From: Ophioderma brevispina
Taxonomy: Eukaryota > Echinodermata > Ophiuroidea > Amphilepidida > Ophiodermatidae
Length of the DNA: 64,000 nt
NCBI GenBank assembly: GCA_023653785.1
Contig: JAMKCH010001597.1
Coordinates: 17,645-81,644, forward strand
Direction of reading: 5' to 3'
Part shown: positions 10,673 through 23,931 of the stretch, one piece after another
Position numbering within the stretch: the first letter of the stretch is position 1
Layout of the letters: every line of letters begins with the position of its first letter
The notes under the pieces: model-generated
Seen by the model: only the letters and a program-made list of their open reading frames with translations
Databases searched by the model: none
Told to the model about the DNA's origin: nothing
Position numbers and translations under genes: made by a program

Positions 10673-11130
10673 ATTAACATCGTTTTTCCTGAATGTGTCT
10701 ACAGGAAACTTTTTGAGATACATTTAAATTCAGGTAATGAGGCTCCCTGGATCACAAAATGTCTCTTTAGCAGTCTTAAAATTAAATTAGTGTACTATAC
10801 CAGTTTTAACTACCGGTAATCATATTAACCTTAGACCCCAATTCTATTCAGGGCAAAATCAGTGATCTCAAAATGAGCAAATTCTGAAAACAGTTTTAGA
10901 GCTTATATTGTCCAGCTGTAAATGCCCTTTGTGAGAAGATCACAAGTGTTGCATTATTGATTACTTGGTTACAGCACTACTATCAAGGCTGATTTGGTAT
11001 AATTTGCTGCGTGCCTTTTATTGATTAGCACTTATTCCCTACCAATTTAATTGATTATTGCACCACAAAGAAAATACACATGATACAGTATGCTTTTACT
11101 GAAACTACTACCAGTTAGATTGACAGTCCT
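10673..11130. other. No gene; AT-rich spacer
   Basis: I see no supported feature. Confidence 0.4.
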
Positions 11131-12139
11131 GTTTTTCATGTGAGTTTCTGTAACTTGACCCATCTGACACACCTTTTTTCTGACACACCTTTTTTCTGAC
11201 ACACTTATGAATTTGGAAACCCTTCACAGAATAAAGCATGTTTATTGCATTAAGGTTTCCATTCTTAAATGTGTCAAAATGCTGAATTTATGGTTAACCA
11301 TCAATATTAGCACAGTGTTGAATAGGCTTTGCAATGCGTATTATTGCTTCTACCATCAAAACCGCCAGTTTGTTTTCCACGGTACATCATGGGGCGTATG
11401 TGCAAGTGCCAGACTCTTATATTAAGTAGAGAACAAAATATCAAAAAAAAATCGGAATAGGCACCTTGAAACATGCATTTTTTTTTATCTAGGCCTAAAA
11501 TGAGCTAGCAGGGCTGACATGGGTTTACATGCACAAAATGCATAGGTTTGAGCATTTGAGAAAGAGCTGTGTAGAACCTAAAGGTGGGTGACCCTATGGT
11601 CCAGTTTTTCAGGTGCTGCTTTCTCCCTCACATGGAAGATATCGCCAAAAACATCTGATTAACAAATAGTTCAATCGGTAGACTAGCAAATTGTATACTA
11701 AATTGGTCCATTGGTCCATGATCCTTGCCCTGCAAAGTCATTGTTTTTCCCTCATACATACCCTTAGCTAAGCTTATCAACTTTACTGATGATATTGCTT
11801 GCACAAAATAGTATCAAATATCATTATCAAAATTATCTGATATGAAGTGGAATTTGTAATGTCCGCAGCATGCAAATAATGCCAGACTCGTGGTACTCAC
11901 AGGAACACGGCCGCATACATGTGCAATGTACACGTCTATTGCCAACACAATTTCAGTAGTTTTTTGGGCAATTTGCTGCAGATCTTTTTATGCAGTAAAA
12001 TAGCTTTTTGTGCTTTGGGAGTTTACACTGAACAAATGAAAATTCAGATCAAAATTTTGTGACTGCTTCTTTGTTTGTCAGTTTGGAGAAAGGCAAACAA
12101 ATAAAAGTGGGGCAAGTATCATTCATCATTGAAAGGGCA
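11131..12139 (+). repeat. Tandem duplication D, copy 1
   Basis: The unit begins GTTTTTCATGTGAGTTTCTG and ends ATTGAAAGGGCA. Copy 2 starts immediately at 12140 with the same words. Landmarks recur in the same order: CTTCACAGAATAAAGCATG, AATAGGCTTTGCAATG, GCCAGACTCTTATATTAAG, GAGAAAGAGCTGTGTAGAAC, ACACGGCCGCATACATG and AAAGTGGGGCAA. A small tandem TTTTTTCTGACACACC lies near 11170. It is non-coding: frames are short and differ between copies. Confidence 0.9.
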
Positions 12140-12376
12140 GTTTTTCATGTGAGTTTCTGTAACTTGACCCATCTGACACCACTTTTTTTCGGACCACTTA
12201 TGAATTTGGAAAACCTTCACAGAATAAAGCATGTTATATAGAGTAAGGTTGCAATTTTTAACATCTGTCAAAAGGCTTGAATTTATGGTTAACCACAATA
12301 TTAGCCACAGTGTTGAATAGGCTTTGCAATGAGGATATTGCTTCTACCATTCAAAACCGCCAGTTTGTTTCCACGG

Positions 12377-12932
12377 CAGGGCCGGAAAATTCGATAGAAC
12401 TGAGAGAACCAGTTCGCCTGAAGGTCGCCCAAGTGACACTTGCGAGAACAAAAACCGGGTTGTTTCACGGCAAAATTTGTGCCAATAAAAACGATTTAAA
12501 AACATTACGTGATATGTTATTTGTTTTTTATTTCGACGAAAAAAAAGGAAAGAAAATTCATGATGTCAAAATAATAAGCGCCCCAAATAGTGTGAAGTAA
12601 GTAAGATTTGTATTGACGGAGCTTTGAAACAGGTTTTCTTGACAAAAGGACTCGTTAATGGAGTTAAAATCATTAATGCATTGATTATATGTCGTAATCG
12701 ACGTCGTCCAAAATCAGTAGCAAAGGCTGGCTACAGTAAAACAAAGCAAAAAGGATCTGTTTTGATATTTAATAACAACAAATCCCAGGAATTCAGTTTT
12801 TTGTCGATCACAAACTTGACTCAGGTTCTCGCAAACTCCTTTAAGCGAGAACTGAAGGTTCGGAAGGTTCTCGCAAGGTCCCTTTGCGAGAACCTGAATC
12901 GGTTCTCGCAGACCTCCGACGAATTCAGCCTG
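12377..12932. mobile_element. Insertion in copy 2 of the tandem duplication
   Basis: It is absent from copy 1, where CCACGG runs directly into TACATC. It starts CAGGGCCGG and ends AGCCTG, so both ends read CAGG inward, and CACG flanks both sides, which may be a shortened target duplication. TGCGAGAAC and its complement GTTCTCGCA recur several times near the ends, including a hairpin at 12866-12894. An open frame runs from upstream to 12600, ending VKIISAPNSVK, with no domain I recognise. It is probably a non-autonomous DNA transposon of unknown class. Confidence 0.65.
12866..12894. repeat. Hairpin GGTTCTCGCAA / TTGCGAGAACC
   Basis: There are 11 paired bases on each side of a 7-base loop. The arm word is repeated elsewhere near the right end of the insertion (about 12821, 12904). 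Confidence 0.85.
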
Positions 12933-13720
12933 CACGTACATCGGGGGCGTATGTGCAAGTGCCAGACTCGTATATTAAGTAGAGAACAAAAATATCAAAA
13001 AAAAATCGGGACTAGGCACTGGAAACTGCATTTTTTATCTAGGTCCTAAAATGAATAGCAGGGCTGACATGGGTTTTACATGCACAAAATGCATAGGTTT
13101 GAGCATTTGAGAAAGAGCTGTGTAGAACCTAAAGGTGGGTGACCCTAGGTCCAGTTTTTCATATAGTGCTTTCTCCCTCACATTGGAAGATATGCCCAAA
13201 CATTGATTAACAAATAGTTCAATCGGTATTTAGGTTTTAGATTATAGACTAGACAAATTGTATACTAAATTGGTCCATTGGTCCATTGATCCTTGCCCTG
13301 CAAATTCAGGTGTTTTCCCTCATACATACCCGAGAGTAAGCTTATCAAACTTTTACTGAATGATATTGCTTGCAACAAAATGTTATCCAGAATTCATTAT
13401 CCAAATTATCTGATATGAAGTGGAATTTGTAATGTCCGCAGCATGCAGATTAAATTCCAGACTCGTGGTACTCACAGGAACACGGCCGCATACATGTGAA
13501 TGTACACGTCTATGCCACACACAATTCAGTAGGTTTGGGGCAATTTGGCTGCATGTCTTTTTATTATGCCTGCAGTATTAAAATAAGCTTTTTGTGCTTG
13601 GGGAGTTTTATAAACAAATGCAAATTCCGATCAAATTTTGTGACTGCTTCTATTGTTGCGTCAGTGTGGAGAGAAGAAAGGCAACAAAATAAAAGTGGGG
13701 CAAATATCATTGAAAGAGAA

Positions 13721-15199
13721 GTTTTTATAGATGAGGCATTTGCCCTAGTCTCACCACCATTTTGTTCCTTTGTTTATTCTTTTAAAAAATATAATGCACA
13801 AGGTGAGGCTTGCCTTATAGCTTCTGAAGAAATAGGCTAAGCCAATAAGAAAAGTTTATCTCAAAACCCATGCGTAGCTCTGTGACAATCAGATGCTGCA
13901 TGGCTAGCCTTACCCAAGTTTGTGTAATTAATTTTAGAAAAACAAAATACAATATTGCTGAGGGAAAAGAAGGAGAAGGAGAGGAGGAGAGGAGGAGGAG
14001 AAGAAGAAAGAAGACAGGTGTGCATTTTGTTTGGTTTGTATACCCTGTTAGGTATTATAGGGGATGATCTATCTGGGCCTATTGACCTCTTGATTATTTC
14101 CCAATATAAACTGTTTCTGTAGGTTTGCTTACTTTCGACTTGCCTTCCAGATCCTTTCATACCACCGACCTATCGTGCAACTGGCTCAGATCTGAATGAT
14201 GGTCATATGATAGATGGTGAGGGACTTCAGATAGATGGGAGAGAGTTGAAAATTGCCCAGGAGAGAGTTGAAAACTGAGTCCATCCCTCTTGTCAAGATG
14301 ACTGGCTGCTCTAAACTAGTTTACTCCGCAACATGGTATGAGCCAGTTACCTGATGGGTCTGTGGTTATTGATCAATGTATCTCAATGTTGCAAGTATGA
14401 CAAGTTTCCAGTTTTTTACTTAATTAGTTATTCATTAATTTGTCAATGCTATTTTGCATTGGAAGTTTCCCACTGTTGCTTTTGCATTTTAAATGCTTCA
14501 TTGAAACGAGAACTTCTACAATTGAGGAATTCAACATATTGACAATTTTTTAACATTCAAAACCATTTGCTTCAACAAACAAAATGATATCACCAGCTGC
14601 TGAAATCACATAGTAGTAGTCCTTTAAGGAAATAAGAGGATTGACTGTGCCATGTTGTTCTTTCATGTACAGACATTGAAAAATATATGTAGGTTACATG
14701 TATGTTACCCAAGGGACTCACACTTGTCAAATTATCCCTTGATTTAACCCACAAATTCAAATTTACTATGCTATTAACCTGTTTTCGTTAACCCTATTAT
14801 ACTAGTCACATTGTCATTGACTCGTAGGTAATTTGTACTTCACATACAGGTGTAAGCCTAAATCTGTTTCCTCTCGTTTTTAATTAACTGTTGAAGAGAT
14901 TAACCCTTAACTCCATATACGCCTAAAGGATTAAACTACGAAAAGCACAAATTCATGTCTCTTTTATACAAAGAGGCAAAATACATGTAGCACACATCTT
15001 TTTTGTGGCCTACATGTATGTGTAGAGGGCATTTACTGAGTACTATTACAGGTGCTTGTTCCGAATTCATTCGGGACCCCCGATTACCCACAATGGAAAA
15101 GTATAATTTTGATATCAGATTATAAAGGCTGTCATAGCAATCCTTAAATTTTCAGCTTTCAATCCATTTCTTTCCCATTTCTAAACAAAACAGCCTTTT
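13721..15199. other. No gene; AT-rich with a purine tract
   Basis: The only distinct feature is the GA-rich tract at 13960-14015. Short frames lack recognisable domains. Confidence 0.4.
13960..14015 (+). repeat. GGA/GAA purine tract
   Basis: About 56 bases of almost pure purine built from GAGGAGAGG and GAAGAAG words; simple repeat. Confidence 0.85.
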
Positions 15200-15300
15200 T
15201 TTAATGGTTGTCTTCAATATTAGAACATAATGAAGAGGGCTTTGCATTATGGCATTTGTGCTTCTACCATCAAAACTACCATCAAAACTGTTTCCCACAA
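15200..15300 (+). repeat. Fragment of the duplicated unit D
   Basis: The order AATGGTTGTC, CAATATTAGAACA, GGCTTTGCATTATG and GCTTCTACCATCAAAAC matches the segment at 11294-11370 of copy 1. This shows that unit D, or the repeat inside it, is dispersed as well as tandem. Confidence 0.55.
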
Positions 15301-16628
15301 ACTTCCTGAGAACATGATAACACTTCATTGGCACTACATGTAGCATTTCAATTAGCTGCAAATTTTCAACCAATTTATTGAAAGGATTACTGAAGTTCAC
15401 AAAAGCATGCACAGAAACAATTTTCTCCCAGCATCTGCTGCTCTGACAGTCTAAGATTAAAATTGAATTCACACATTTTGCTGGACATCTTTTCTAAATT
15501 TCAAACTGCATATTTTTTATGATATAATATTGATACTGAAAAATGCTTGGTTGCATACTTTCCAATTGCTGTTCATTTTCAAAAGTTAGGCCACACTCAA
15601 TTTGTATAATTATATTTATAAGGTCATCAATATTTTCTCTGCTGGGGAGAAGTAGCTACAATGTAGGCCTAGTAACATGGCAGCTGGCCCTTTTGAACTC
15701 TGCACATCAACGCTGATGTGAGTATATGTCGTCCCTAGGTTGGGGTCCCACATTATCATTGTTTCATTTAATGAATTTTATATCTGGTGCATACCACATG
15801 ATGAGAAAGAGCATAAAAATAGTGGTATTCTGTTTGCAAATCCAGTCTGTCACATTCATCTTATTCCACTATTTTGCAGGAATTTACCCATTGATTTGTT
15901 GAAAATTACATTCACGAGCATGGGATCTGACAGGTCTTCACAACATGATAGTGTACATAGGCCTACAGCTACACAATTTGTATAGGGTGTTCAATGATAA
16001 CAGGCCTACATATAATGGCAATCAGGACCTTAAAGTGGCAATTTTGTGATCCATAAACCTTGTTTTTGCATGTTTCATTAGATCTCATGGAAAAAATGTA
16101 AATTTCCCAAATCAGTTTAATTGACCATGACCAAAGTGACAATAGGCCTTACAGCCCCAAACACTTGGAGCAATGCAACTAAACTTGATCAGATGAACCA
16201 CTGGTCCAAGATTTCTTGGTGTCCTCCAATTTGGGGTGAAAGGTCATGTGTGCCAATTAAGGGGGCATTCCTTAAATTCTATCCATCTTGTTTTTCCTGC
16301 CTCAGATCAAATTTACAAAATTTTAACCAACTTGGTATTAGTATAAGCCATTGACCAAGCCCCACATGAGGTGTTCTCCAAATGGTTTGTAGAGCTCATA
16401 TGGCCTGATTAAAAGACATTCTTTGAAAAACTCTAATCAATTCATTTTTCTATTCATTTTTCTGCCCAAATCAAACAATGCCTACGATCACCAAATCTTT
16501 TCATTGTAAACACTGAACCAAGCCCCATATGAAGGTGTACACAATTGGGGGTCAAGTTAATGGTGGATTATAGGGGCAATTTGCATTCTGCATCCTCGTA
16601 ACCTTCTGAAAGTGCAGCAATGTGTTGA
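15301..16628. other. No gene recognised
   Basis: A GACCAAGCCCCACATGAGGTG segment at about 16353 recurs as GAACCAAGCCCCATATGAAGGTG at about 16515, a short diverged direct repeat. Nothing else is supported. Confidence 0.4.
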
Positions 16629-16778
16629 AAGAGTTCATATGCCCCCCCCCCCCTCATAATTTATATGATACAGAAATTTTTCAATTTTGGCCTTTATTAA
16701 TCAAACCTGAATAAAGAGCCAATTAAATAAATGTTTGGTTGCTGTAAATATATGAGAGGGGGAGCATATGGAACTCTT
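16629..16778. mobile_element. 150-bp MITE with AAGAGTTCATATG ends
   Basis: The left end is AAGAGTTCATATGCCCC, then a C run and CTCATAATTTATA. The right end read inward is AAGAGTTCCATATGCTCCC, then CCTCTCATATATTTA. This gives an imperfect inverted repeat of about 33 bp. No clear target duplication was seen, and no coding. Confidence 0.7.
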
Positions 16779-19019
16779 GCCCACATGGTAAACATTTTAT
16801 GTCACGAAAGAGGGGCAAGACAAGACACAAGGTTCGAGATGTGAGAACCACTTGTCTTTTGTCTAATGATATCCTGGAAAAACTATGAGTACATTGTACC
16901 CTCCATCAGGTAATGTTTTTCTGTAGGTTTATATTTTTGCAGGAAATGACATTTTATGAAACCTGAAGTCTAGAATTACTAGTGATAAATATGTTTCTAA
17001 AACATTGTCTTTGTGAGAAGTGAGAAGATTGTGATCATAAAAAGAGATTTGAAGGCCTGCAGAGGCCCTGAATCAGTTACTTTTAAATTCCTCCACAAAT
17101 GATGGCAGATAGAATTAATGTTATTATTCATGGGCTGATTAGATTTGAATAGTGCTTGTGGTTTAAGAATTGTGTCTTACTCCAGCGCTATGAGCACTGC
17201 GGATGATGTTTCTACTATCACTGCTCATGTGATGTTAAGTGATGTGTATTATTGGTCAAATATGTCAATAGGATTGCAGGATTAAATGAATTTATGAAAG
17301 GGTGTTTGAGAAGTGCATTAATTTCCTGATAATTGGATAAGCTTCTCAATTTTAAGTTACTTCCAGGCCAAGCACTTAAGTTTAACTCTTTGAGAATATT
17401 TTAAACGTCTAATGAAAGTTGCATTTAGTTATAGTACCAAAACCAAAAATCCATACTACCACAATATCAATATTCCGGGCATGCTGCACAAGATTTTGAT
17501 AGTGAGAGAGAGTTTCAGAAGTTGCTGCATATGTTCTTGAAAAGCGGGCTCACGAACTGAAAATGTTTTATGCTTAATAAGTAAGTTGCTAAGATCTCTG
17601 AAAATAAAACCAATTTTGATGGTAGGCGGGGAGACCTACGCTGATGAAAGTAGGATTCTAGAGAATAGCTTAATTTGCATTATTTTGTCACAACATCACC
17701 GACCAAAGAGCTAGCACCTGGCCAATTTTACAGTTAGGCCACATGATGCTTTAAAACGTTCTTGTGAATCATTTAAGGATGATCATGTATCTAGGTCAAT
17801 CACAGCACAAATGGCAACCCCAAACTGAGTGGAGTACCGACCGGGGGGGCCGGGGGAAAGTTGACACCTTGGCTCGAAAAAGCGGGACGACTATGGACCA
17901 AATTGTGCATTTTTATCCCTCTTTTTCGGGGAATTTCAACCAATTTCGGCCCAAATTTGGGAAAAATTAAAAAGTAAACTTGGCAATTTTCGCGTCGCTA
18001 CGCGTTTGCATTTTGTTAATTCAGACTTATTGGAGCAAATTACCGGGACGATTTGCGAATTTTGACCCCTCTGCCGGACGACTTGGAAATTTGCCCCCTC
18101 TGGATCGACTGCCTCGGTTTATGCCAAATGGGACAACTGATAAGCATTGTTAATTGTTATACACATGCACTTGTCTCAGTAATGGCTGATTCTTGATCGG
18201 TAGTGATGGTTAGAACCGGGGCGTCGGGGGGGGGGGGGGGGGGTCCAATAGCCCCTCCACGTTTGCAATGAAATCGGTGTAAATTTGGTTCAAAAGTTCT
18301 TGCAAATAATCCCAGACCACCTGGTTTCCCAAAGAAGCATTTGGTCTTCCACCTTGTTTGAAAATGTTCTGCTGCAGCTTTTCAACCCCAATATTTTGAA
18401 AAAGGTTCTATTACATAAAGACACATTCAGACTTATTCATTACCGGTGAAGTTAAAACATTAAAATATGACAACAAAGTGAGAGGAGCTATAGCAAAGTA
18501 TGGAAAAAAGGGCAAACGTTGTGAATGCTTGGAGAAAAACTTCGGTCCTCACATAATTTTCTTTCCTTGTCATGGCACTTCATGCCAACATTTCAAGAAT
18601 GTGGATTCCTTTAGTTGCAATGTTTTTAAATACACTTCTTAAAAACAAAAATATGCTGATGAAAATGGTCACTTAGTGTGAATTATACTCAAATACATGT
18701 ACACCAACTAGCTCAACACCTACAAGTATAATGTTTTGTGAATGGACAGGACCGACATAGAGTAGCTTGTTTGTTATGTTTTTGTTATATATCGGAAAAT
18801 CGACAAAAGAAAATTACAGATATACAAAAACAAATCAAATAAGCCACTAACATACGTTACAAAACAGTCAATTAGGCCAGGAGAACCCATTAAGTCGCTG
18901 AATTGCCAACTTATTTCCAAAGGGGTCCATGAAAATGACAGAGGCACCTCGTGAGCGAGGACAACAATAATGCCAAAAAAAGCAGAACTAGCAGAAATGA
19001 ACATGGATTGAAAAGTGAG
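16779..19019. other. No gene recognised
   Basis: A G tract lies at about 18216-18243. A segment at 17838-18110 is rich in GACCCCTC and GGGACGA words. No domain, RNA motif or clear inverted repeat was seen. Confidence 0.4.
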
Positions 19020-21480
19020 TTTTCACAACCCCAACCATAAGACTAGAAAGTAGCTAGGGCAATTCAGCCGACTCATTGCTCAAATGCGATATTTGGGGAA
19101 GATGGGAGTTTACAGACGATTTGAACGTGGCCTAACGCTTACCCATTGATATTGGAGGGCAAGTTATTCAAGTCATTAAATGCCATTATAAAAGAAAGAC
19201 TTAACAGTCTGACCTTTAAACCTAGGGACTTAAAGGTATATAAGCTAGATCTAGGAGATAAAAATGTTAAATACTGTAACGTTGATAAAAAATTGATTGA
19301 GATATGAGGGGCCAACAGATCGAGTTGAATATGTTAAACATATGGCTGATCGTAGTTGCCTAACTCTGTTTTGGAAATCAAGAGATTACTGAACCCAAGG
19401 TGAGCTTTTGACTAATGTGATCCCTGGGTGACATAGGCAGTATAAAACGAAGCATTCTATTTTGAATGATTTGAAGCTTTGCTGCACATTCTTACAATAC
19501 CACAGGTACCCCACGCGGTACAAAGTAGGCAAAATGACACTGTAATAACCGACTGGAGTGTCCCTAACGAAGTTACGGTTAAAATACTGTTAGTGTCTAT
19601 ATAAAAACTTCTTGATTTTCCAGTTCACCCTTGTTTAATGCGATGGAATTAACCATAGAATCACCTGAAGGGTTTGGTCAAGAGTCACCCCCAGATAATT
19701 AATATCTTTTTGAATTGTATTTTTTAATGCATTTGTTAATACAGTTTGTAACATTTGTTAAATTGTGATTTTTTAACTGATTTTTGAACCCAAATAAAAT
19801 GCAATTCAGTTTTGCGGCATGCAAAGAGAGCTTTTGTCAATTATCCAGTTATTACCAGATTTCAGGTCCAAACTGAGGCCTTCTGGACCAACTTTCATGG
19901 TCTTTGTCAGATGAAATAGACACTGTCATCTGCATTAGAGTACAAGCCGATTCTTCACAGATATTTCCATATCAGTGCAAAGCACAGATAAAGCAGAGGA
20001 CCTAAAAGGCTCCCCTGTGGGGCCACACCACAGGTGAGATTTTGAAATCAGAATTAATACCATCTATGGAAACGAGCTGCTGTCTATTGGATATAAGAGA
20101 TGAACCAAACCGAGTTGATTCCCATCGCCTCAAGTTTTTTACCCAAAATCGAATGTTACCCCGTCGAACGCTTTTTGGACACCCACGAATCATGCCGACA
20201 TCATTTCCTTTGGACAGCTCAATTCTAATGTAGTCAGTAAATTATATAGACATGATTCTGTTGAATATCCAGAACGAAAGCCTGATTGATATTGATAAAT
20301 AAGGGTTTTAGATCGAAGGTATTCCTCCACTTGAACATAGACACATTTCTCCAATATTTTGGAGTACGCAACTCAGGACGCTACCATGTCTATATAGTTT
20401 CCAACATCCCACCTGCTTTTCTTTGTTAATATATGAGGGGCACGACCCTTGCAAGTTTAAGATCGTCCGGCACATTGTTAGTATTTGATTGACAAGTTGC
20501 ACCATATTTGTAATTAATGGGGCAAGATGAAAAGCCCCCTTTTCCAAGAACTTGGTGGGGGCCCATCCAAACCTGCCTCTTTATGAATATTCAGGTTGGA
20601 AAGTTTTTATAAACAAAATTTTCATCAACAAAGGTTGAGCACAAATTCAATTCATCACGAACAATGCCCTTCTCACTTATAAAACTCAAATGATGAATTC
20701 GACACCCGTGCCAAACATCTTAGGTGGAGAAGGTAATTTACTGACTAAGGAAGCGCAAACTGTATGAGAAAAAGGTGTTGATATAATTACAACTGAGCGT
20801 GTGTCCAAAGCACAACTCGGCCATCGACATATAATGACAATTTTTGCCCTTATTGGAGGGTTCGAGAGCTCTACCCAGACTCTTCAAAGGTTGCCTATAA
20901 CTTACGGTGGGTTAACCCTGACACTACATCAAGTTTTGAGATTGCAAAATAAGGGCCTTGGCACTCGTTATTTCCCTTTTAATTTTAGTAACGTAAGGAG
21001 GTATAACTCTTCAATAGTTGACTGCAGTATTCCCTTTTTTTCATTTGAAAGTGCCTTCATTTTAAATCACGCCGTATGAATTTTATCTAGGGATGCAGGT
21101 GGTCATCCACGGTCCTACGATTTTTTATACGGAATAGTACTCTTAGGGGCGAAACATCAAGAATACCGTGTCAAAGCATTTTAAAATTTGACCATGCATC
21201 AACAACACATATCTGGTATCCAAAACAGATGACCAGTCGCACGTATCTTTAGCAAATTAGAAAAAACATTGGCATCATAGTGTTTCATGGATCTATAGAA
21301 GCAGTGTTATTAGAAGCAATGGGAACCCGAACCAGACTTTCCTCGTGCAGTACACAAGAAATGGTCACTGAGACCATTGGTAAACAACACTTTGACAACA
21401 CCAAGCTGTGAATTAATATGATGATCAATGATGCTCTCAGAGGTTTTTTGTGGTGTTGTTTTGTTTGCGCCCCCGCATAA
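19020..21480 (-). mobile_element. Decayed CR1/L2-like non-LTR retrotransposon
   Basis: Read on the minus strand, frame-shifted translation gives, in order, the following parts. An endonuclease C-terminal segment (SIIDHHINSQ..., GLSDHF) lies near 21450-21370. A linker (LDTRYV, DAWSNFKNALTRILDVFAPKSTI) lies near 21230-21130. Pre-RT text with LDGAPP and PDDLKLARVVPLY lies near 20570-20430, followed by a split NYRPVSILS-like block. QSGFRSGYSTESCL comes near 20290-20245, then a DVQKAFDG-like motif. GVxPQGSLLGPLLY lies near 20030-19985, and the catalytic YADD near 19945-19930 with one extra codon (YSNADD). A thumb region (YLGVTLDQTL) lies near 19700. The order is canonical but frames break repeatedly, so it is inactive. 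No intact 3' repeat tail is visible and the 5' end is approximate. Confidence 0.88.
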
Positions 21481-21719
21481 AAGGCTTGTTTAAGAATTTG
21501 GTGTTGGTGTGGTGTAGCTTGTTTTCTGCTGCTCCGATTGAAGGGAAATGTCTACAGTGAGTAACTATAAAAGGACCTTAATTTGGTAAGGATTTGATGC
21601 TTTGGTGGCTTATATGCCATTGATGCATACTACTACCGTGATTGACTCAATGTATGCCGGTTGACAGGCACTGCACAATCCTATTCAATGGTGGCGGATT
21701 TAGGTTGAATGGTATAATA
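21481..21719. other. No gene; possible further retrotransposon 5' remnant
   Basis: This lies upstream (minus-strand sense) of the element at 19020-21480. I could not recognise an endonuclease N-terminus here. Confidence 0.3.
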
Positions 21720-22183
21720 CAGTCGAAGCGGTTAATCGGGATCCTGATAAGGGGAATTTTCCTGATAATTGACATTCTGAATCAGGAAACCATTTCCGTT
21801 GTGTGTAAAATTCACCTTTTATAAATGGGGGACACTCCATCGATAATCGGGTAGACATTTTTTGATATAGCATTTATAAAAAACTACTGAAAGCGGACAT
21901 TTTGACTGAAAATATCTATGCTTTCCATTTATATTTAGAACTTGTGTCATGATTTTTAATGTGCAAATACATTTTTTTATTAATTTTAAATTACCATTTC
22001 CATTGGCATACATACCTAAAAGCTATAACAAACATTAATTGTGTTGTGCAGGTCAAAATGTACATTTATTGACCATACTTTGCTCCTAATGTCTGAGTGT
22101 ACTTCTCTTAATCGGGTTTTCTGGTTAATTCAGTACATATTTTCTCTACTCCCAAGGTGTCCCGATTAAGGCGGAGTCAACTG
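21720..22183. mobile_element. Tc1/mariner (Tigger-like) MITE
   Basis: The left terminus is CAGTCGAAGCGGTTAATCGG and the right terminus read inward CAGTTGACTCCGCCTTAATC. Both are flanked by TA (21718-21719, 22184-22185), the target duplication of the Tc1/mariner superfamily. The shared TTAATCGGGA near each end supports a real inverted repeat with one indel. No transposase frame was seen. Length is 464 bp. Confidence 0.78.
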
Positions 22184-23931
22184 TACCCAGAACTATGCAC
22201 GGCCAATTTAACAACTCTTTACTGGTATTAGCTTCAGGCCTTTTTCAGGTTACTATATTCTTCTTTTGAATTGATCTAGCCTAATACATACTTCAATGAT
22301 GTGGGATGATTGTACGCTGCCCATCGTTTTAGTTTTAAATGAAATCTTTAAAGGCAATAATAAGCACCTTTTTTTTAAAAGTGGCCCGCTGCCCCAATTT
22401 TCAAGTGTTTTTTAAATGGTATAGTGAACTGTACCCGTCTGTGAAACGGTAGCATAGCACATTTGTAAAGCAGTGTGTATATGCAAAACAACTGTACTCG
22501 ATGTAGTTATGTCGTCTGACTTTTAGGAAGGCATTTGGCCTATAACCGGGGAGGTGTAGTCGTGGTACTCAAGATAGATGACCATATGGGAGATGATGCA
22601 GAAAAAGTGGAGAATTGGAAAGCCTCCTTTCCAGAAATTTTGGTATTTGGAGGGAAATTGTGGAATTAGGAGGGACTTGTGCCTTTTTTAGGTACACATA
22701 CATTTTTGAAAATTTGGGAGCTGCAGACTTCCTGGGAAATAAAACATTTTTTCATGCTCTGACGGGAGTGCCACAAACATTGGTCTCATTTTTTCCAGCC
22801 TTATGGGTATATCAATGACCCCTTTTTCATGCCAATTATGGTTATAGTCATTTTTCTCAAATTTTTTGAAATTAGTCAAACTTTCTCAAATGGAAGCCAA
22901 AATTTTGTAAAAAATGTTGGAAAATTAAGCTCAGTTTCCTCAATTTGAGCCAATTTTTTCAATCTGCTTAAAATGTCCAAATTTTGAGGTAAAATGAATA
23001 ATTTGGGTTAGATTTGGCCCAGACTTTGCATCTCGGGTATAGCTACATGTATGGGTCCCGTTTTTGGTAAAAGTGGTATAGAGATGGGCCAGACTCTCGG
23101 AGGCACTCCCCTACCCACCCCCCCCCCAATTCTCCCCAAAAAAAAAAAAAAAAAAAAAATGACTATAACTTTCATAAGAGAGGTGGTCAGCAATGCTGGT
23201 GAATCATGTGTCCTCGAAGGTGGTATATAGTTTTATACTGTGATATACCTCGTCCTTGGTCCTACAAGTTTGACATTCAGCATACATGTCTTGAGGATCA
23301 CTTGATAGCAGTTTGATTAATCAAAGTAAGTTACAGATCATGCTGTTTATTACTTTGTAATTGCAGAAGGGAACAATCGGTGCCGTTCTATTTACTGTTT
23401 CAAGTAATTCCTTTGGGAGATAATCCCAGTGATAAATCTCTAAAATGGAAGTCCTTTTGGCAAGTTGGAATGAACATTGTTAACTAATTTCCGTTTGTCT
23501 TATAAGTCGAGGGGTTCATCTGCAAGAAAATGTCAAATATATTGCGATCCGTGTTGCAAATTGGCTCCCGCAAAAGGTTTGTTTCCTTGGCTGGCGGCTA
23601 CATATTTAGTTACTTTACTTTTCTATTTATGACTGAACTTTTGCTACATGGGGTGGTATTGGAATTCTCTTAAAGCCCCAATCAGCAATGTTTCTTTTAA
23701 ATAATTGAAATAAACACCACCTTAATTTGGTTGAGTTGAGATTTTTGCATTGTTGGTATTGGAAATGGTAGTAAAGATCCCTGTAGGTGACTACTGGAAA
23801 CAATTATTTTGGACAAGTTCGAATTTCTACACTTTGTTCGGTGTAGGTTGGTAGGATTTAGATTTCATTCAGTATAACACAATGTTAGTGCTAGGTACTA
23901 CTTATAATGGGTTAGGTTTATAGTTAGAGGA
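22184..23931. other. No gene; low-complexity stretches
   Basis: A C run lies at about 23117-23127 and an A run at about 23138-23159. The segment at 22610-23110 is made of short GGAGGGA and TTTGGCC words. No coding or RNA gene is supported. Confidence 0.4.

Larger units (their letters stand above)
12140..13720 (+). repeat. Tandem duplication D, copy 2, with insertion
   Basis: This copy is collinear with 11131-12139 but carries 556 extra bases at 12377-12932. Without them the unit is about 1,025 bp. It ends AAAGAGAA. A fresh GTTTTTATAG at 13721 suggests the start of a lost third unit. Copies differ by many single-base indels. Confidence 0.9.

Noticed and set aside
12277..12600. 107-residue frame in the insertion as a real gene
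   Set aside because: It starts in the duplicated flank, has no recognised domain and is interrupted in neighbouring frames.
20801..21079. Plus-strand 92-residue frame as a gene
   Set aside because: It is antisense to the RT-upstream region of the minus-strand retrotransposon.
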